Shown here in pieces: positions 8,508-16,614 of a stretch of 64,000 nt of DNA. Origin of the DNA: Nonomuraea cavernae. Its GTDB lineage: Bacteria > Actinomycetota > Actinomycetes > Streptosporangiales > Streptosporangiaceae. Position numbers and translations under genes: made by a program. Numbering within the stretch: position 1 is the stretch's first letter; each line of letters starts with the position of its first letter. Under the pieces are notes generated by a model that saw only the letters and a list, made by a program, of their open reading frames with translations, was not told where the DNA came from and searched no databases. Location of the stretch: assembly GCF_014646355.1 (NCBI RefSeq), contig NZ_BMNH01000012.1, positions 1 to 64,000 on the forward strand, in the 5' to 3' direction.

Positions 8508-9427
8508 GAGGACGTCACCAGCCACTGGAGCAGTGCCTTCTGGGCGTGCAGGCGGTTCTCGGCCTGGTCCCACACCGCGCTGCGCGGGCCGTCGAGCACC
8601 TCGGCGGTGATCTCGTGGCCGCGGTAGGCGGGCAGGCAGTGAAGCACGATCGCGTCGTCCGCGGCGTGCTCCATCAGCTCGGAGCAGACCTGGTACGGCA
8701 GCAGGGCCGCCACCCGCTCGTCCTTGCCGTCCTGGCCCATGGACACCCAGGTGTCGGTGGCGACGACGTGCGCGCCCCGGATCGCGGCGACCGGGTCGGA
8801 CAGCGACACCACCGAGCCGCCGGTCCTCGCGGCGATCTCCGCGGCCCGGACCAGGATGGTCGCGTCCGGCTGGTAGCCGATCGGGGCGCCGATCCGCACG
8901 TGCATCCCGGCGGTGGCGCAGCCCAGCAGGTAGGAGTGGGCCATGTTGTTGGCGCCGTCGCCGAGGTAGGTCAGCGTCAATCCGGCGGTCTGACCGAGGC
9001 GTTCGCGCACGGTCTGCAGGTCGGCCAGGATCTGGCAGGGGTGGAACTCGTCGGTCAGCGCGTTGACCACGGGCACGGTGGTGCCCGCCGCCATGGCCTC
9101 GACGCGCTCCTGCCCGGCGGTGCGCCAGACGATGGCGGCCACCTGCCGTTCGAGCACCCGGGCGGTGTCCTCGATCGACTCACCCCGGCCGAGCTGCGAC
9201 GACCCGCCGTCGACGATCAGCGGCAGCCCTCCCAGCTCGCCGACGCCGACGGCGAAGGACACCCTGGTCCTGGTGGAGGGCTTGTCGAAGAGCACCGCGA
9301 CGGTCTTCGGCCCCTCGAGGGGGCGGTGGCCGTAGCGGTCCTTCTTCATCGCGTCGGCCAGGTCGAGCACCTCGGCCTGCTCGGCGGGCGAGAGGTCGTC
9401 GTCGCGCAGGAAGTGTCTGGTGGTCAC
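8504..9427 (-). CDS. argF: Ornithine carbamoyltransferase
   Basis: Makes citrulline from ornithine and carbamoyl phosphate. The 307-residue protein has the carbamoyl phosphate binding motif STRTR (51-55), HPCQ (129-132), the SMG loop (229-231) and the ornithine-site HCLP (263-266). These are the standard landmarks of the anabolic enzyme. The start is the GTG at 9427, which overlaps the argD stop as GTGA. Upstream in-frame codons belong to argD in another frame. The stop overlaps the argR start. Close coupling suggests balanced production from one mRNA. Confidence 0.96.
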   Translation of the reverse strand: MTTRHFLRDDDLSPAEQAEVLDLADAMKKDRYGHRPLEGPKTVAVLFDKPSTRTRVSFAVGVGELGGLPLIVDGGSSQLGRGESIEDTARVLERQVAAIVWRTAGQERVEAMAAGTTVPVVNALTDEFHPCQILADLQTVRERLGQTAGLTLTYLGDGANNMAHSYLLGCATAGMHVRIGAPIGYQPDATILVRAAEIAARTGGSVVSLSDPVAAIRGAHVVATDTWVSMGQDGKDERVAALLPYQVCSELMEHAADDAIVLHCLPAYRGHEITAEVLDGPRSAVWDQAENRLHAQKALLQWLVTSS

Positions 9428-10602
9428 TGGGCCGCCTCGGTGAGGATCGCCGGGAAGGCCGCCACCAGCGCGTCGATCTCGCCGTCCGTCACGACCAGCG
9501 GCGGCGCGAGCCGTACGGCGTCCGGTTGCAGGGCGTTGACCAGGAAGCCCGCGGCGGCGGCGGCCCGCTGGACCTCGGCCGAGCGCGGTTCGCTCAGCAC
9601 GGTGGCCAGCCACAGGCCTCGGCCGCGCACCCCCTTGAGCAGCGGGTGGTCGATCGCCTCCAGGCCGGAGCGGAGCCGGGCTCCGGCCGCCTTGACGTGG
9701 TCGAGGTCGAGGTGGTCGAGCACGGCCAGCGCGGCGGCGCAGGCGACCGGGTTGCCGCCGAACGTCGAGCCGTGGTCGCCCTTGTCGAACAGGGTGCCCG
9801 CCTCGCCGAAGCCGATGCAGGCCCCGATCGGCAGGCCGCCACCGAGGCCCTTGGCCAGGGTGAGGATGTCGGGCAGGAAGCCGTCCGCCTGGTGGGCGAA
9901 CCAGTGGCCGGTGCGGCCGATCGCCGACTGGATCTCGTCGGCGACCAGCAGCGCGCCGGTCGCGTCGCAGATCTCGCGAGCCGCCACGAGGTAGCCGTCG
10001 GGCGGCGGGACGACGCCTGCCTCGCCCTGAGTCGGCTCCAGGAAGACCGCGATGCAGTCGCCGGACACCGCCTCCTTGAGGGCGCTCGCGTCGCCGTAGG
10101 GGACAAATCGGACGTCCACCGGGAACGGGCCGAACTGGTCACGGATGGACTGCTTGCCGGTCAGCGACAGCGCGCCGATCGTGCGGCCGTGGAATCCGTT
10201 CTCGGCGGCGACGAAGTAGCCCCGTCCCTCGCGGCGGCCGTACTTGAGCGCGAGCTTGTAGGCGGCCTCGTTGGCCTCGGTGCCGGAGTTGGCCAGGAAG
10301 ACGCGGCCGGGCGCGCCGAGCAGGCCGAGGAGCCGCTCGGCGAGCAGCACCTCGGGCTCGTGCAGGAACAGGTTGCTGGTGTGGGCGATCGTGGCGACCT
10401 GCCGGGAGACCGCCTCGACCAGGGCCGGGTGGGCGTGGCCGAGCGAGCTGACGGCGATGCCGCCGACGAAGTCGAGGTACTGGCGGCCGTCGACGTCCCA
10501 CACCCGGGTGCCCTCGCCGCGGGCCAGCGCCACCGGCGGGACGCCGTAGTTGGGCATGAAGGCCTGTTCGAACCTGTGCCTGATGTCGTTGTTGTTACTC
10601 AT
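9424..10602 (-). CDS. argD: Acetylornithine aminotransferase
   Basis: PLP-dependent conversion of N-acetylglutamate semialdehyde to N-acetylornithine. The 392-residue class III aminotransferase has ANSGTEANEAAYKLA (104-118) for cofactor phosphate contact. ADEIQ (221-225) carries the Asp that pairs with the pyridine nitrogen, and Lys251 in LAKGLGGG is the Schiff base lysine. STFGGNP follows. Length is normal. The ATG at 10602 overlaps the end of argB by 8 bases (ATGAGTAA), and the stop overlaps the argF start. In this family the enzyme may also act in lysine synthesis; nothing here bears on that. Confidence 0.96.
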   Translation of the reverse strand: MSNNNDIRHRFEQAFMPNYGVPPVALARGEGTRVWDVDGRQYLDFVGGIAVSSLGHAHPALVEAVSRQVATIAHTSNLFLHEPEVLLAERLLGLLGAPGRVFLANSGTEANEAAYKLALKYGRREGRGYFVAAENGFHGRTIGALSLTGKQSIRDQFGPFPVDVRFVPYGDASALKEAVSGDCIAVFLEPTQGEAGVVPPPDGYLVAAREICDATGALLVADEIQSAIGRTGHWFAHQADGFLPDILTLAKGLGGGLPIGACIGFGEAGTLFDKGDHGSTFGGNPVACAAALAVLDHLDLDHVKAAGARLRSGLEAIDHPLLKGVRGRGLWLATVLSEPRSAEVQRAAAAAGFLVNALQPDAVRLAPPLVVTDGEIDALVAAFPAILTEAAQ

Positions 10603-11473
10603 TGGGCGTCACCATGGTTCCGATTCCCTCGTTGGTGAAGATCTCCAACAGCAGCGAGTGGGGCACCCGGCCGTCGATCACGTGCGCCCCCGGGACCCCG
10701 CCCTGGACCGCGGTCAGGCACGCCTCCATCTTGGGGACCATGCCGCTGGACAGGGTGGGCATCAACGCGGCCAGCGCGTCGGCGTCGAGGTGGTGGATCA
10801 CGTCGGTGTCGGCGGGCCAGTTGGCGTACAGGCCCTCGACGTCGGTGAGCACGACCAGCTTCTGCGCCTGGAGCGCCACGGCGAGCGCGGCGGCCGCGGT
10901 GTCGGCGTTGACGTTGTAGATCTCCCCGTCCTCGCCGCGCGCGATGCCGGAGACGACGGGGATGCGGCCGTGCTCGATCAGGGTCCGCACGGAGCTCGCG
11001 TCGACCTTGACGATCTCGCCCACCTGGCCGATGTCGACCTGCTCGCCGTCGACCAGCGCGTGCTTGCGCTCGGCGGTGAACAGGTGGGCGTCCTCGCCCG
11101 ACATGCCGACCGCGAACGGGCCGTGCCGGTTGATCAGGCCCACCACGTCGCGATTGACCTGGCCGACCAGCACCATCCGGACCACCTGCATGGCCTCGGG
11201 CGTGGTGACCCGCAGCCCCGCCGTGAACGTGGACTCGATGCCCAGCCTGTCGAGGTGCTCGTTGATCTGGGGTCCGCCGCCGTGCACGACGACCGGCCTG
11301 AGCCCGGCGTAGCGCAGGAAGACGATGTCCTCGGCGAAGCCCTCCTTGAGCGACTCCTCGGTCATCGCGTTGCCGCCGTACTTGATGACTACGGTGGCGC
11401 CGTGGAAGCGGGCCAGCCAGGGTAGCGCCTCGATCAGCGTGCCGGCCTTGGTGTGCGCGCTGGAGGCCCTCAT
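10595..11473 (-). CDS. argB: Acetylglutamate kinase
   Basis: Phosphorylates N-acetylglutamate, the second committed step of the acetylated arginine route. The 292-residue amino acid kinase shows VVIKYGGNAM at about 28-37 with the catalytic Lys. The glycine-rich VVVHGGGPQI follows, then GLRVTTPEAMQVV and YNVNADTAAAALAVAL at the ATP site. The N-terminal helix before the kinase core (residues 1-24) is of the kind linked to hexameric, arginine-inhibited enzymes; feedback inhibition is therefore likely but inferred. The ATG at 11473 overlaps the argJ stop as ATGA. Confidence 0.96.
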   Translation of the reverse strand: MRASSAHTKAGTLIEALPWLARFHGATVVIKYGGNAMTEESLKEGFAEDIVFLRYAGLRPVVVHGGGPQINEHLDRLGIESTFTAGLRVTTPEAMQVVRMVLVGQVNRDVVGLINRHGPFAVGMSGEDAHLFTAERKHALVDGEQVDIGQVGEIVKVDASSVRTLIEHGRIPVVSGIARGEDGEIYNVNADTAAAALAVALQAQKLVVLTDVEGLYANWPADTDVIHHLDADALAALMPTLSSGMVPKMEACLTAVQGGVPGAHVIDGRVPHSLLLEIFTNEGIGTMVTPNE

Positions 11474-12621
11474 GACGAGTACGCCGAGTTCTCGTGGACG
11501 TAGTCGGCCGTCAGGTCCGTGGTGTGGACGGTGGCCGAGGCGGCCCCCGCCGACAGGTCGATGGTGATCGTCACGTCGCGGGGACGCATGTCGACCTTGG
11601 ACCGGTCGTCGCCGACCGCGCCGCCCCGGCAGACCCAGATGCCGTTGATGGCGACGTTGAGCCGCTCGGGCTCGAACTCCGCGTCGGTCGTGCCGACGGC
11701 GGACAGCACGCGGCCCCAGTTGGGGTCCTCGCCGTGGATGGCGCACTTGAGCAGGTTGGACCGGGCGACGGCGCGGCCGGCCTTGACCGCGTCGTCCTCC
11801 GACGCGGCGCCGACGACCTCGATCGCGATGGCCTTGGAGGCGCCCTCGGCGTCGACCAGCAGCTGCCGGGCCAGGTCGGCGCAGACCTCGGTGACCTTCT
11901 GCTCGAACTCCGCGAGATCGGGCGTCACCCCGGACGCGCCGCTGGCCAGCAGCAGGACCGTGTCGTTGGTCGACATGCAGCCGTCGGTGTCGAGCCGGTC
12001 GAACGTGCGGGAGGTCGCGGCGCGCAGCACCGTGTCGAGCTGCTCGGCGGTCAGGTCGGCGTCGGTGGTGAGCACGCACAGCATGGTCGCCATGGCCGGC
12101 GCCAGCATGCCCGCCCCCTTGGCCATCCCGCCCACCATGTACGCGTCACCGCGCTTGAAGGAGATCTTGGACACCGTGTCGGTGGTGCGGATGGCGTCGG
12201 CCGCCGCCAGGCCGCCGTCGCGGGCCAGCTGCGAGGCGGCCACCCGGACGCCGGGCAGCAGCAGGTCCATCGGCAGCCGCTCGCCGATCAGGCCGGTGGA
12301 GCAGACCGCGATCTCGCCCGCCGAGTCGCCGAGCGCGCCCGCCGCCTCCTCGGCGGTGGCGTGGGTGTCCTGGAAGCCTTCGGCGCCGGTGCAGGCGTTG
12401 GCCCCGCCGGAGTTGAGGACGACCGCCCGGACCCTTCCGCCGCGCAGGACCTGCTGTGACCACAGCACCGGAGCGGCCTTCACCCGGTTGGCGGTGAAGA
12501 CCCCGGCGGCGGCGCGGCTTGGCCCGTCGTTGACGACGAGGGCGAGGTCGCGGGCGTCGCCGGCCTTGATCCCGGCGGCGATGCCCGCGGCCCTGAAGCC
12601 GAGGGGGGCGGTAACGCTCAT
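11470..12621 (-). CDS. argJ: Bifunctional ornithine acetyltransferase / N-acetylglutamate synthase
   Basis: Transfers the acetyl group from N-acetylornithine to glutamate, recycling acetyl groups. The 383-residue precursor has the autoprocessing site MLAPAMATML, in which cleavage before Thr179 frees the nucleophile and yields two chains. Other family landmarks are AGVFTANRVKAAPVLW, SGGANACTG and GEDPNWGRVLSAVG. Whether it also accepts acetyl-CoA (the bifunctional form) cannot be told from sequence alone. No argA-like synthase is visible in the operon, which fits the bifunctional type. The ATG at 12621 overlaps the argC stop as ATGA. Confidence 0.95.
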   Translation of the reverse strand: MSVTAPLGFRAAGIAAGIKAGDARDLALVVNDGPSRAAAGVFTANRVKAAPVLWSQQVLRGGRVRAVVLNSGGANACTGAEGFQDTHATAEEAAGALGDSAGEIAVCSTGLIGERLPMDLLLPGVRVAASQLARDGGLAAADAIRTTDTVSKISFKRGDAYMVGGMAKGAGMLAPAMATMLCVLTTDADLTAEQLDTVLRAATSRTFDRLDTDGCMSTNDTVLLLASGASGVTPDLAEFEQKVTEVCADLARQLLVDAEGASKAIAIEVVGAASEDDAVKAGRAVARSNLLKCAIHGEDPNWGRVLSAVGTTDAEFEPERLNVAINGIWVCRGGAVGDDRSKVDMRPRDVTITIDLSAGAASATVHTTDLTADYVHENSAYSS

Positions 12622-13640
12622 GGAGAAACTCCTGTCAGGGGGAGGCCGAGCTCTTCCGGCAGGCCGAGGGCGAGGTTGGTGCTCTGGACGGCGCCTCCGG
12701 CGGTGCCCTTGGTCAGGTTGTCGATGGCGATGACGGCGATCAGGCGCCCGGCGCGTTCGTCGAGCGTCACCTGCACGGCGGCGGTGTTGGCGCCGTAGGT
12801 CATCGCGGTGGAGGGCCAGACGCCCTCGGGCAGCAGCCGCGTGAACGGCTCGGTGGCCAGCGCGCTCTCGTACGCCTCGCGGACGGCCGCCCTGGTCAGC
12901 CCGGGCACGGCGGGAGCGGTGCAGGTGGCGAGGATGCCGCGGCTCATCGGGGCCAGGGTCGGGGTGAACGACACCCGCACCGGCGTGCCGGCCACGGCCG
13001 AAAGCCCCTGCTCCATCTCGGGCGTGTGCCGGTGGACCCCGCCGACGCCGTAGGCGCTGACCGCGCCCATGACCTCGCTGCCGAGCAGGTGGGGCTTGAG
13101 CGACCGGCCGGCGCCGCTGGTGCCGCTGGCCGCCACGACGACCACGTCGGGCTCGGCCAGCCCGGCGGCGAACGCGGGCATCAGGGCGAGGAGGACGGAG
13201 GTCGGGTAGCAGCCGGGCACCGCGATGCGGCGGGCCTGCTTCAGCACCTCGCGCTGGCCGGGCAGCTCCGGCAGGCCGTACGGCCAGGTGCCGGCGTGCT
13301 CGCCGCCGTAGAACTCCTGCCAGGCGGCGGGGTCGGCGAGCCGGTGGTCGGCGCCGCAGTCGACCACGACGACGTCCGGCGCCAGCCCGGCGGCGACCGC
13401 GGCGGAGTGGCCGTGCGGCAACGCCAGGAAGACCACGTCGTGCCCGGACAGGGCCTCGGCGGTGGTGTCCTCGATGACCCGATCGGCGAGCTGGGGCAGG
13501 TGCGGCTGGTGGGCGCCGAGCCGGCTGCCCGCGCTGGAGGCTCCGGTGAGCGCGCCGATCTCGAACTCCGGGTGGCCGAGCAGCAGCCTGAGCAGCTCGC
13601 CTCCCGCGTAGCCGCTGGCTCCCGCCACCGCCGCTCTCAT
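12618..13640 (-). CDS. argC: N-acetyl-gamma-glutamyl-phosphate reductase
   Basis: NADPH-dependent reduction of acetylglutamyl phosphate to the semialdehyde. The 340-residue protein opens with the dinucleotide motif GASGYAGGE (7-15) and has the catalytic Cys144 in AVPGCYPTS. HRHTPEMEQ (substrate loop) comes later. First gene of the arg operon. The start at ATG 13640 has GGAGG seven bases upstream; a longer frame exists to 13700 but its first 20 residues (rich in His, Cys, Met) look untranslated. The palindrome TGCATGTTCATGCA lies 11-24 bases upstream of the start codon, overlapping the ribosome binding region side, and is a good repressor target. Confidence 0.96.
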   Translation of the reverse strand: MRAAVAGASGYAGGELLRLLLGHPEFEIGALTGASSAGSRLGAHQPHLPQLADRVIEDTTAEALSGHDVVFLALPHGHSAAVAAGLAPDVVVVDCGADHRLADPAAWQEFYGGEHAGTWPYGLPELPGQREVLKQARRIAVPGCYPTSVLLALMPAFAAGLAEPDVVVVAASGTSGAGRSLKPHLLGSEVMGAVSAYGVGGVHRHTPEMEQGLSAVAGTPVRVSFTPTLAPMSRGILATCTAPAVPGLTRAAVREAYESALATEPFTRLLPEGVWPSTAMTYGANTAAVQVTLDERAGRLIAVIAIDNLTKGTAGGAVQSTNLALGLPEELGLPLTGVSP

Positions 13641-13650
13641 CCCGACCTCC

Positions 13651-13664
13651 TGCATGTTCATGCA
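13651..13664. promoter_or_regulatory. Candidate ArgR operator (ARG box) before argC
   Basis: Perfect 14-base palindrome TGCATGTTCATGCA immediately upstream of the argC ribosome binding site, with AT-rich flanks unusual for this sequence. ArgR binds palindromic boxes in front of arg operons, and argR is in this operon. I cannot confirm the exact actinobacterial consensus, so this is positional inference. A weak promoter candidate lies upstream (minus strand TTGCAT, 17 bases, CATCAT). Confidence 0.5.
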
Positions 13665-13808
13665 CTCACACTTATGAGTTTGCTTGTGAAGATGATGCAC
13701 CGATCAGGATGGGTATGCAAGCCGGAAGCCCGGCGTGTCCGCTCGACGAGACAGGCTCATCGGGCCTGCACTGCATGGCCACGCACCCGGAACGTCGCTC
13801 TAGCGCGC

Positions 13809-13826
13809 GTACCGGCCGGTCGGTAC
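13809..13826. promoter_or_regulatory. Candidate TetR-type operator before acyl-CoA ligase gene
   Basis: GTACCGGCCGGTCGGTAC is palindromic at 16 of 18 positions and lies 42 bases upstream of the acyl-CoA ligase start, where a promoter should be. Actinobacterial TetR-family repressors of fatty acid genes often bind such GGTCGG/CCGACC palindromes. No regulator gene is adjacent. Confidence 0.45.
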
Positions 13827-13867
13827 TGTGATTTATCCAACAGCCGTCCACTTCGGGAGTTGTACGC

Positions 13868-15529
13868 ATGACCGTCACTCATGCCGAGGTCCAGGCCCAG
13901 CTCACGGGACCGGGCCAGCTTTTCGAGATCGAAGAGATCGGCGACACCGGGGTGCGGACCTGGAAACACGCCCCCGGACACTTTCGCGCCCTGCTCGAAA
14001 TGAGCCGCTTCCACGGCGACAAGGTCTTCCTCATCTACGAGGACGAGCACATCACCTTCGAGGAGCACTACCGCCGCGCCGCCACCCTGGCCAACCGGCT
14101 GGTCGACGAGTACGGCGTCGCCAAGGGCGACCGGGTGGCCGTGGCGATGCGCAACTACCCCGAATGGGTGATCTCCTTCTCGGCCGTGCTGGCCGCCGGA
14201 GGCGTCGCCGTCCCTCTCAACGCATGGTGGACGGAGCCCGAGCTGGCCTACGGCGTCGGCGACTCGGGCGCCAAGGTGCTGATCGCCGACGGCGAGCGGG
14301 CCGCCCGGCTGGCGGCGACGGGCGTGCCGCTCATCGTGGCCCGAGGTGAGGCGCCCGAGGGCGCGCGCGCGTTCGAGGACGTGCTGGGCGAGGTCGCCGC
14401 GGAGGTGACCCTGCCCGAGGTCGACCTGTCCCCCGAGGACCCGGCCACGATCTTCTACACCTCCGGCACGACCGGGCAGCCCAAGGGCGCGCTGGGCAGC
14501 CACCGCAACCTCGGCCAGTCGCCGATGACGGTCGCCTACGGCCTGATGCGCGCGGTGGCGATGGCGGGCAGGGACCCCGGCGAGGTGGCCGGCGTGCGGC
14601 GCGTGACGCTGCTGACCGTGCCGCTGTTCCACGTCACCGGCTGCTTCTCGGGGCTGACCACGACGATGTTCACCGGCGGCGGGCTGGCGCTCATGTACAA
14701 GTGGGACCCCGAGCAGGCGCTGCGCTTCATCGAGCGCGAGCGGATCACCACGATGATCGGCGTGCCGACCAACGCCTGGCAGCTCATGTCGCACCCCGAC
14801 TTCGGCAAGTACGACCTGTCGTCGCTGACCACCCTCGGCTACGGCGGGGCGCCGGCTCCGCCCAAGCTGCTGGAGCGCATCACCCAGAACCTTCCCAACC
14901 GGGCGCCGTCCAACGGCTACGGCATGACCGAGACCACCGCGCTGGCCATCGGCAACGGCGGCGCCGACTACCACGCCAGGCCCGACAGCATCGGACTGCC
15001 CTCGGCGGTGGTCGACGTGCGGGTGGTCGATCCCATGGGGACAGAGCTACCCCCCGGCGAGGTGGGCGAACTATGCGTCCGGGGGCCGAACGTGATCCTC
15101 GGCTACTGGAACAAGCCGGAGGCGACCGCGCAGACGTTCATCGACGGCTGGCTGCACACCGGCGACCTGGCCAAGATCGACGAGGACGGCTTCGTCTACA
15201 TCGTGGACCGGGCCAAGGACATGGTGATCAGGGGCGGCGAGAACGTCTACTGCGCCGAGGTCGAGGCCGCGCTGTTCGAGCATCCGGCGGTGGACGACGC
15301 GGCGGTGATCGGCGTGCCGCACGACGAGCTCGGCGAGGAGGTCGGAGCCGTCGTCCGCCTCGTCCCCGGAGCGTCGGTCACCCCCGCCGAGCTGCAGGAG
15401 TTCCTGGCCGGCCGGATCGCCAAGTTCAAGATCCCGGTGCACGTCTGGTTCCGCGACGGCGAGCTGCCGCGCAACCCCGGCGGCAAGATCCTCAAGACCC
15501 ATCTGCGCAGGGAGATCCTGGGCTCCTAG
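13868..15529 (+). CDS. Acyl-CoA ligase (AMP-forming, long-chain fatty acid type)
   Basis: Activates a carboxylic acid to acyl-AMP and then acyl-CoA. The 553-residue ANL-superfamily enzyme has the P-loop YTSGTTGQPKG (197-207) and the A5 motif YGMTETT. It also has the hinge region GWLHTGDLAKIDEDGFVYIVDRAKDMVIRGGENV and the catalytic C-terminal lysine in NPGGKILK. Domain order and length fit FadD-type or related medium/long-chain acyl-CoA synthetases; the substrate cannot be read with confidence. The ATG start is preceded by a weak binding site. It is monocistronic, with its own candidate operator upstream and a strong hairpin terminator downstream, and is divergent from the arg operon. Confidence 0.88.
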   Translation: MTVTHAEVQAQLTGPGQLFEIEEIGDTGVRTWKHAPGHFRALLEMSRFHGDKVFLIYEDEHITFEEHYRRAATLANRLVDEYGVAKGDRVAVAMRNYPEWVISFSAVLAAGGVAVPLNAWWTEPELAYGVGDSGAKVLIADGERAARLAATGVPLIVARGEAPEGARAFEDVLGEVAAEVTLPEVDLSPEDPATIFYTSGTTGQPKGALGSHRNLGQSPMTVAYGLMRAVAMAGRDPGEVAGVRRVTLLTVPLFHVTGCFSGLTTTMFTGGGLALMYKWDPEQALRFIERERITTMIGVPTNAWQLMSHPDFGKYDLSSLTTLGYGGAPAPPKLLERITQNLPNRAPSNGYGMTETTALAIGNGGADYHARPDSIGLPSAVVDVRVVDPMGTELPPGEVGELCVRGPNVILGYWNKPEATAQTFIDGWLHTGDLAKIDEDGFVYIVDRAKDMVIRGGENVYCAEVEAALFEHPAVDDAAVIGVPHDELGEEVGAVVRLVPGASVTPAELQEFLAGRIAKFKIPVHVWFRDGELPRNPGGKILKTHLRREILGS

Positions 15530-15543
15530 CCCACTCCGCCCCG

Positions 15544-15572
15544 AGGCCGCCGGATCCGTCCGGCGGCCTTTT
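15544..15572 (+). terminator. Rho-independent terminator after acyl-CoA ligase
   Basis: Perfect 11-base GC-rich stem (15544-15554 with 15559-15569), tetraloop TCCG, followed by TTTT. Fifteen bases after the stop codon. Confidence 0.9.
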
Positions 15573-15627
15573 GGCTGCGCCCATCTCCCGGGAATCCTCC
15601 CAGGTCGAGCCAGACATAGCCGGGCTC

Positions 15628-15644
15628 ATTACCTGGCGCGTAAT
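15628..15644. promoter_or_regulatory. Inverted repeat ATTAC-N7-GTAAT, candidate operator
   Basis: ATTAC (15628-15632) and GTAAT (15640-15644) with a 7-base spacer lie 67-83 bases upstream of the small membrane protein gene. The AT-rich arms stand out in GC-rich DNA. Likely a dimeric regulator site for the following cassette; the regulator is not in the window. Confidence 0.4.
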
Positions 15645-15710
15645 CGCGCCGACGACCGGCGGGATGACACCTTCTCCTTTGTCGGAATTGCCGGTACAAG
15701 GAGCCCGAAG

Positions 15711-16112
15711 ATGACCGATCTGACCGTCACCACTGACCGCACCCGGTTTCTGCGCCTGGCGCTGGGCCTCGACGCCGTCGTCACCGGGGTCAACGGCCTC
15801 GGCTACCTCGCCGGCGCGGCCCTGCTCAGCGACCTGCTCGGCCCGGGCACGGCCCCGCTGCGCGGGATCGGCGCCTTCCTGCTCGTGTACGCCCTGGGTG
15901 TCGGCCTGCTGGCCGCGCGCAAGGAGGTCAACCCGGCGGCCACCATGGCGGTGATCGTGCTGAACACCGCCTGGGCCATCGGCAGCGTGCTGGCCGTGGT
16001 GACCGGGCTGATCGGGTTCACCACGATCGGCGCGCTGTGGGCGGTGGCCCAGGCCCTGGTCGTGGGCCTGTTCGCCGCCGTACAGCTCGTCGGCCTGCGC
16101 AGGCTGCGCTGA
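15711..16112 (+). CDS. Small four-helix membrane protein, unknown function
   Basis: The 133-residue product has a short polar N-terminus (MTDLTVTTDRTRF). Four hydrophobic segments follow at about 13-38, 45-67, 76-99 and 105-127, with a basic end RRLR. The arrangement resembles small uncharacterised actinobacterial integral membrane proteins. AAGGAG lies 9 bases before the ATG, a good ribosome binding site. It is followed 50 bases later by a SnoaL-like protein gene, probably on the same transcript, and both sit behind the ATTAC-N7-GTAAT repeat. I do not recognise a function; possibly a membrane partner in a redox or detoxification module. Confidence 0.7.
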   Translation: MTDLTVTTDRTRFLRLALGLDAVVTGVNGLGYLAGAALLSDLLGPGTAPLRGIGAFLLVYALGVGLLAARKEVNPAATMAVIVLNTAWAIGSVLAVVTGLIGFTTIGALWAVAQALVVGLFAAVQLVGLRRLR

Positions 16113-16162
16113 CAGCACCCCGTACCGATAGCCCGAGAATTCATTGCAAAGGACGGAACATC

Positions 16163-16522
16163 ATGACTGACAACCTGGTCGAACGCTACGTCGCCGCCTG
16201 GAACGAGACCGACGCCGACGCCCGCGCCAAGCTCGTGGCCGAGCTGTGGACCGAGGAGGCCACCTACACCGACCCGCTGGCCGACGTCGCCGGCCATGCC
16301 GGGATCGCCGCCGTCATCGAGGGCGCGCAGGGCATGTTCCCCGGCTTCGTCTTCACCCCGGGCGAGGTGTACGACGCCCATCACCGGATCGCCAGGTTCA
16401 CCTGGCATCTGGGCCCCGCGGGCGAGGAGGCGGTGGCCGTCGGGTTCGACGTGGTGGAGCTGGCCGAGGACGGCCGGATCGCCAGGGTGCTGGGCTTCCT
16501 GGACAAGCTCCCCACCGCCTGA
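16163..16522 (+). CDS. SnoaL-like / NTF2-fold protein
   Basis: The 119-residue protein starts with LVERYVAAWNETDADARAKLVAELWTEEATYTDPLADVAGHAGI. This is the typical opening of SnoaL-like polyketide-cyclase-fold proteins, which form cone-shaped barrels binding small hydrophobic ligands. FTWHLGPAGEEAVAVGFDVVELAEDGRIARVLGFLD completes the barrel. Members range from cyclases and dehydratases to proteins of unknown function; no catalytic pair can be assigned here. AAAGGAC precedes the ATG. It lies between the small membrane protein and the MFS exporter, which points to handling of a small molecule rather than a core role. Confidence 0.75.
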   Translation: MTDNLVERYVAAWNETDADARAKLVAELWTEEATYTDPLADVAGHAGIAAVIEGAQGMFPGFVFTPGEVYDAHHRIARFTWHLGPAGEEAVAVGFDVVELAEDGRIARVLGFLDKLPTA

Positions 16523-16614
16523 CCTCTCCACCGGGAAAGGGGCTCCGGACGGGGCCTCTTTCGCCGTGCGAAAAGCAGTTGCCCAGCCCCGTCTCACCCG
16601 GACAAGGTGAGCCC

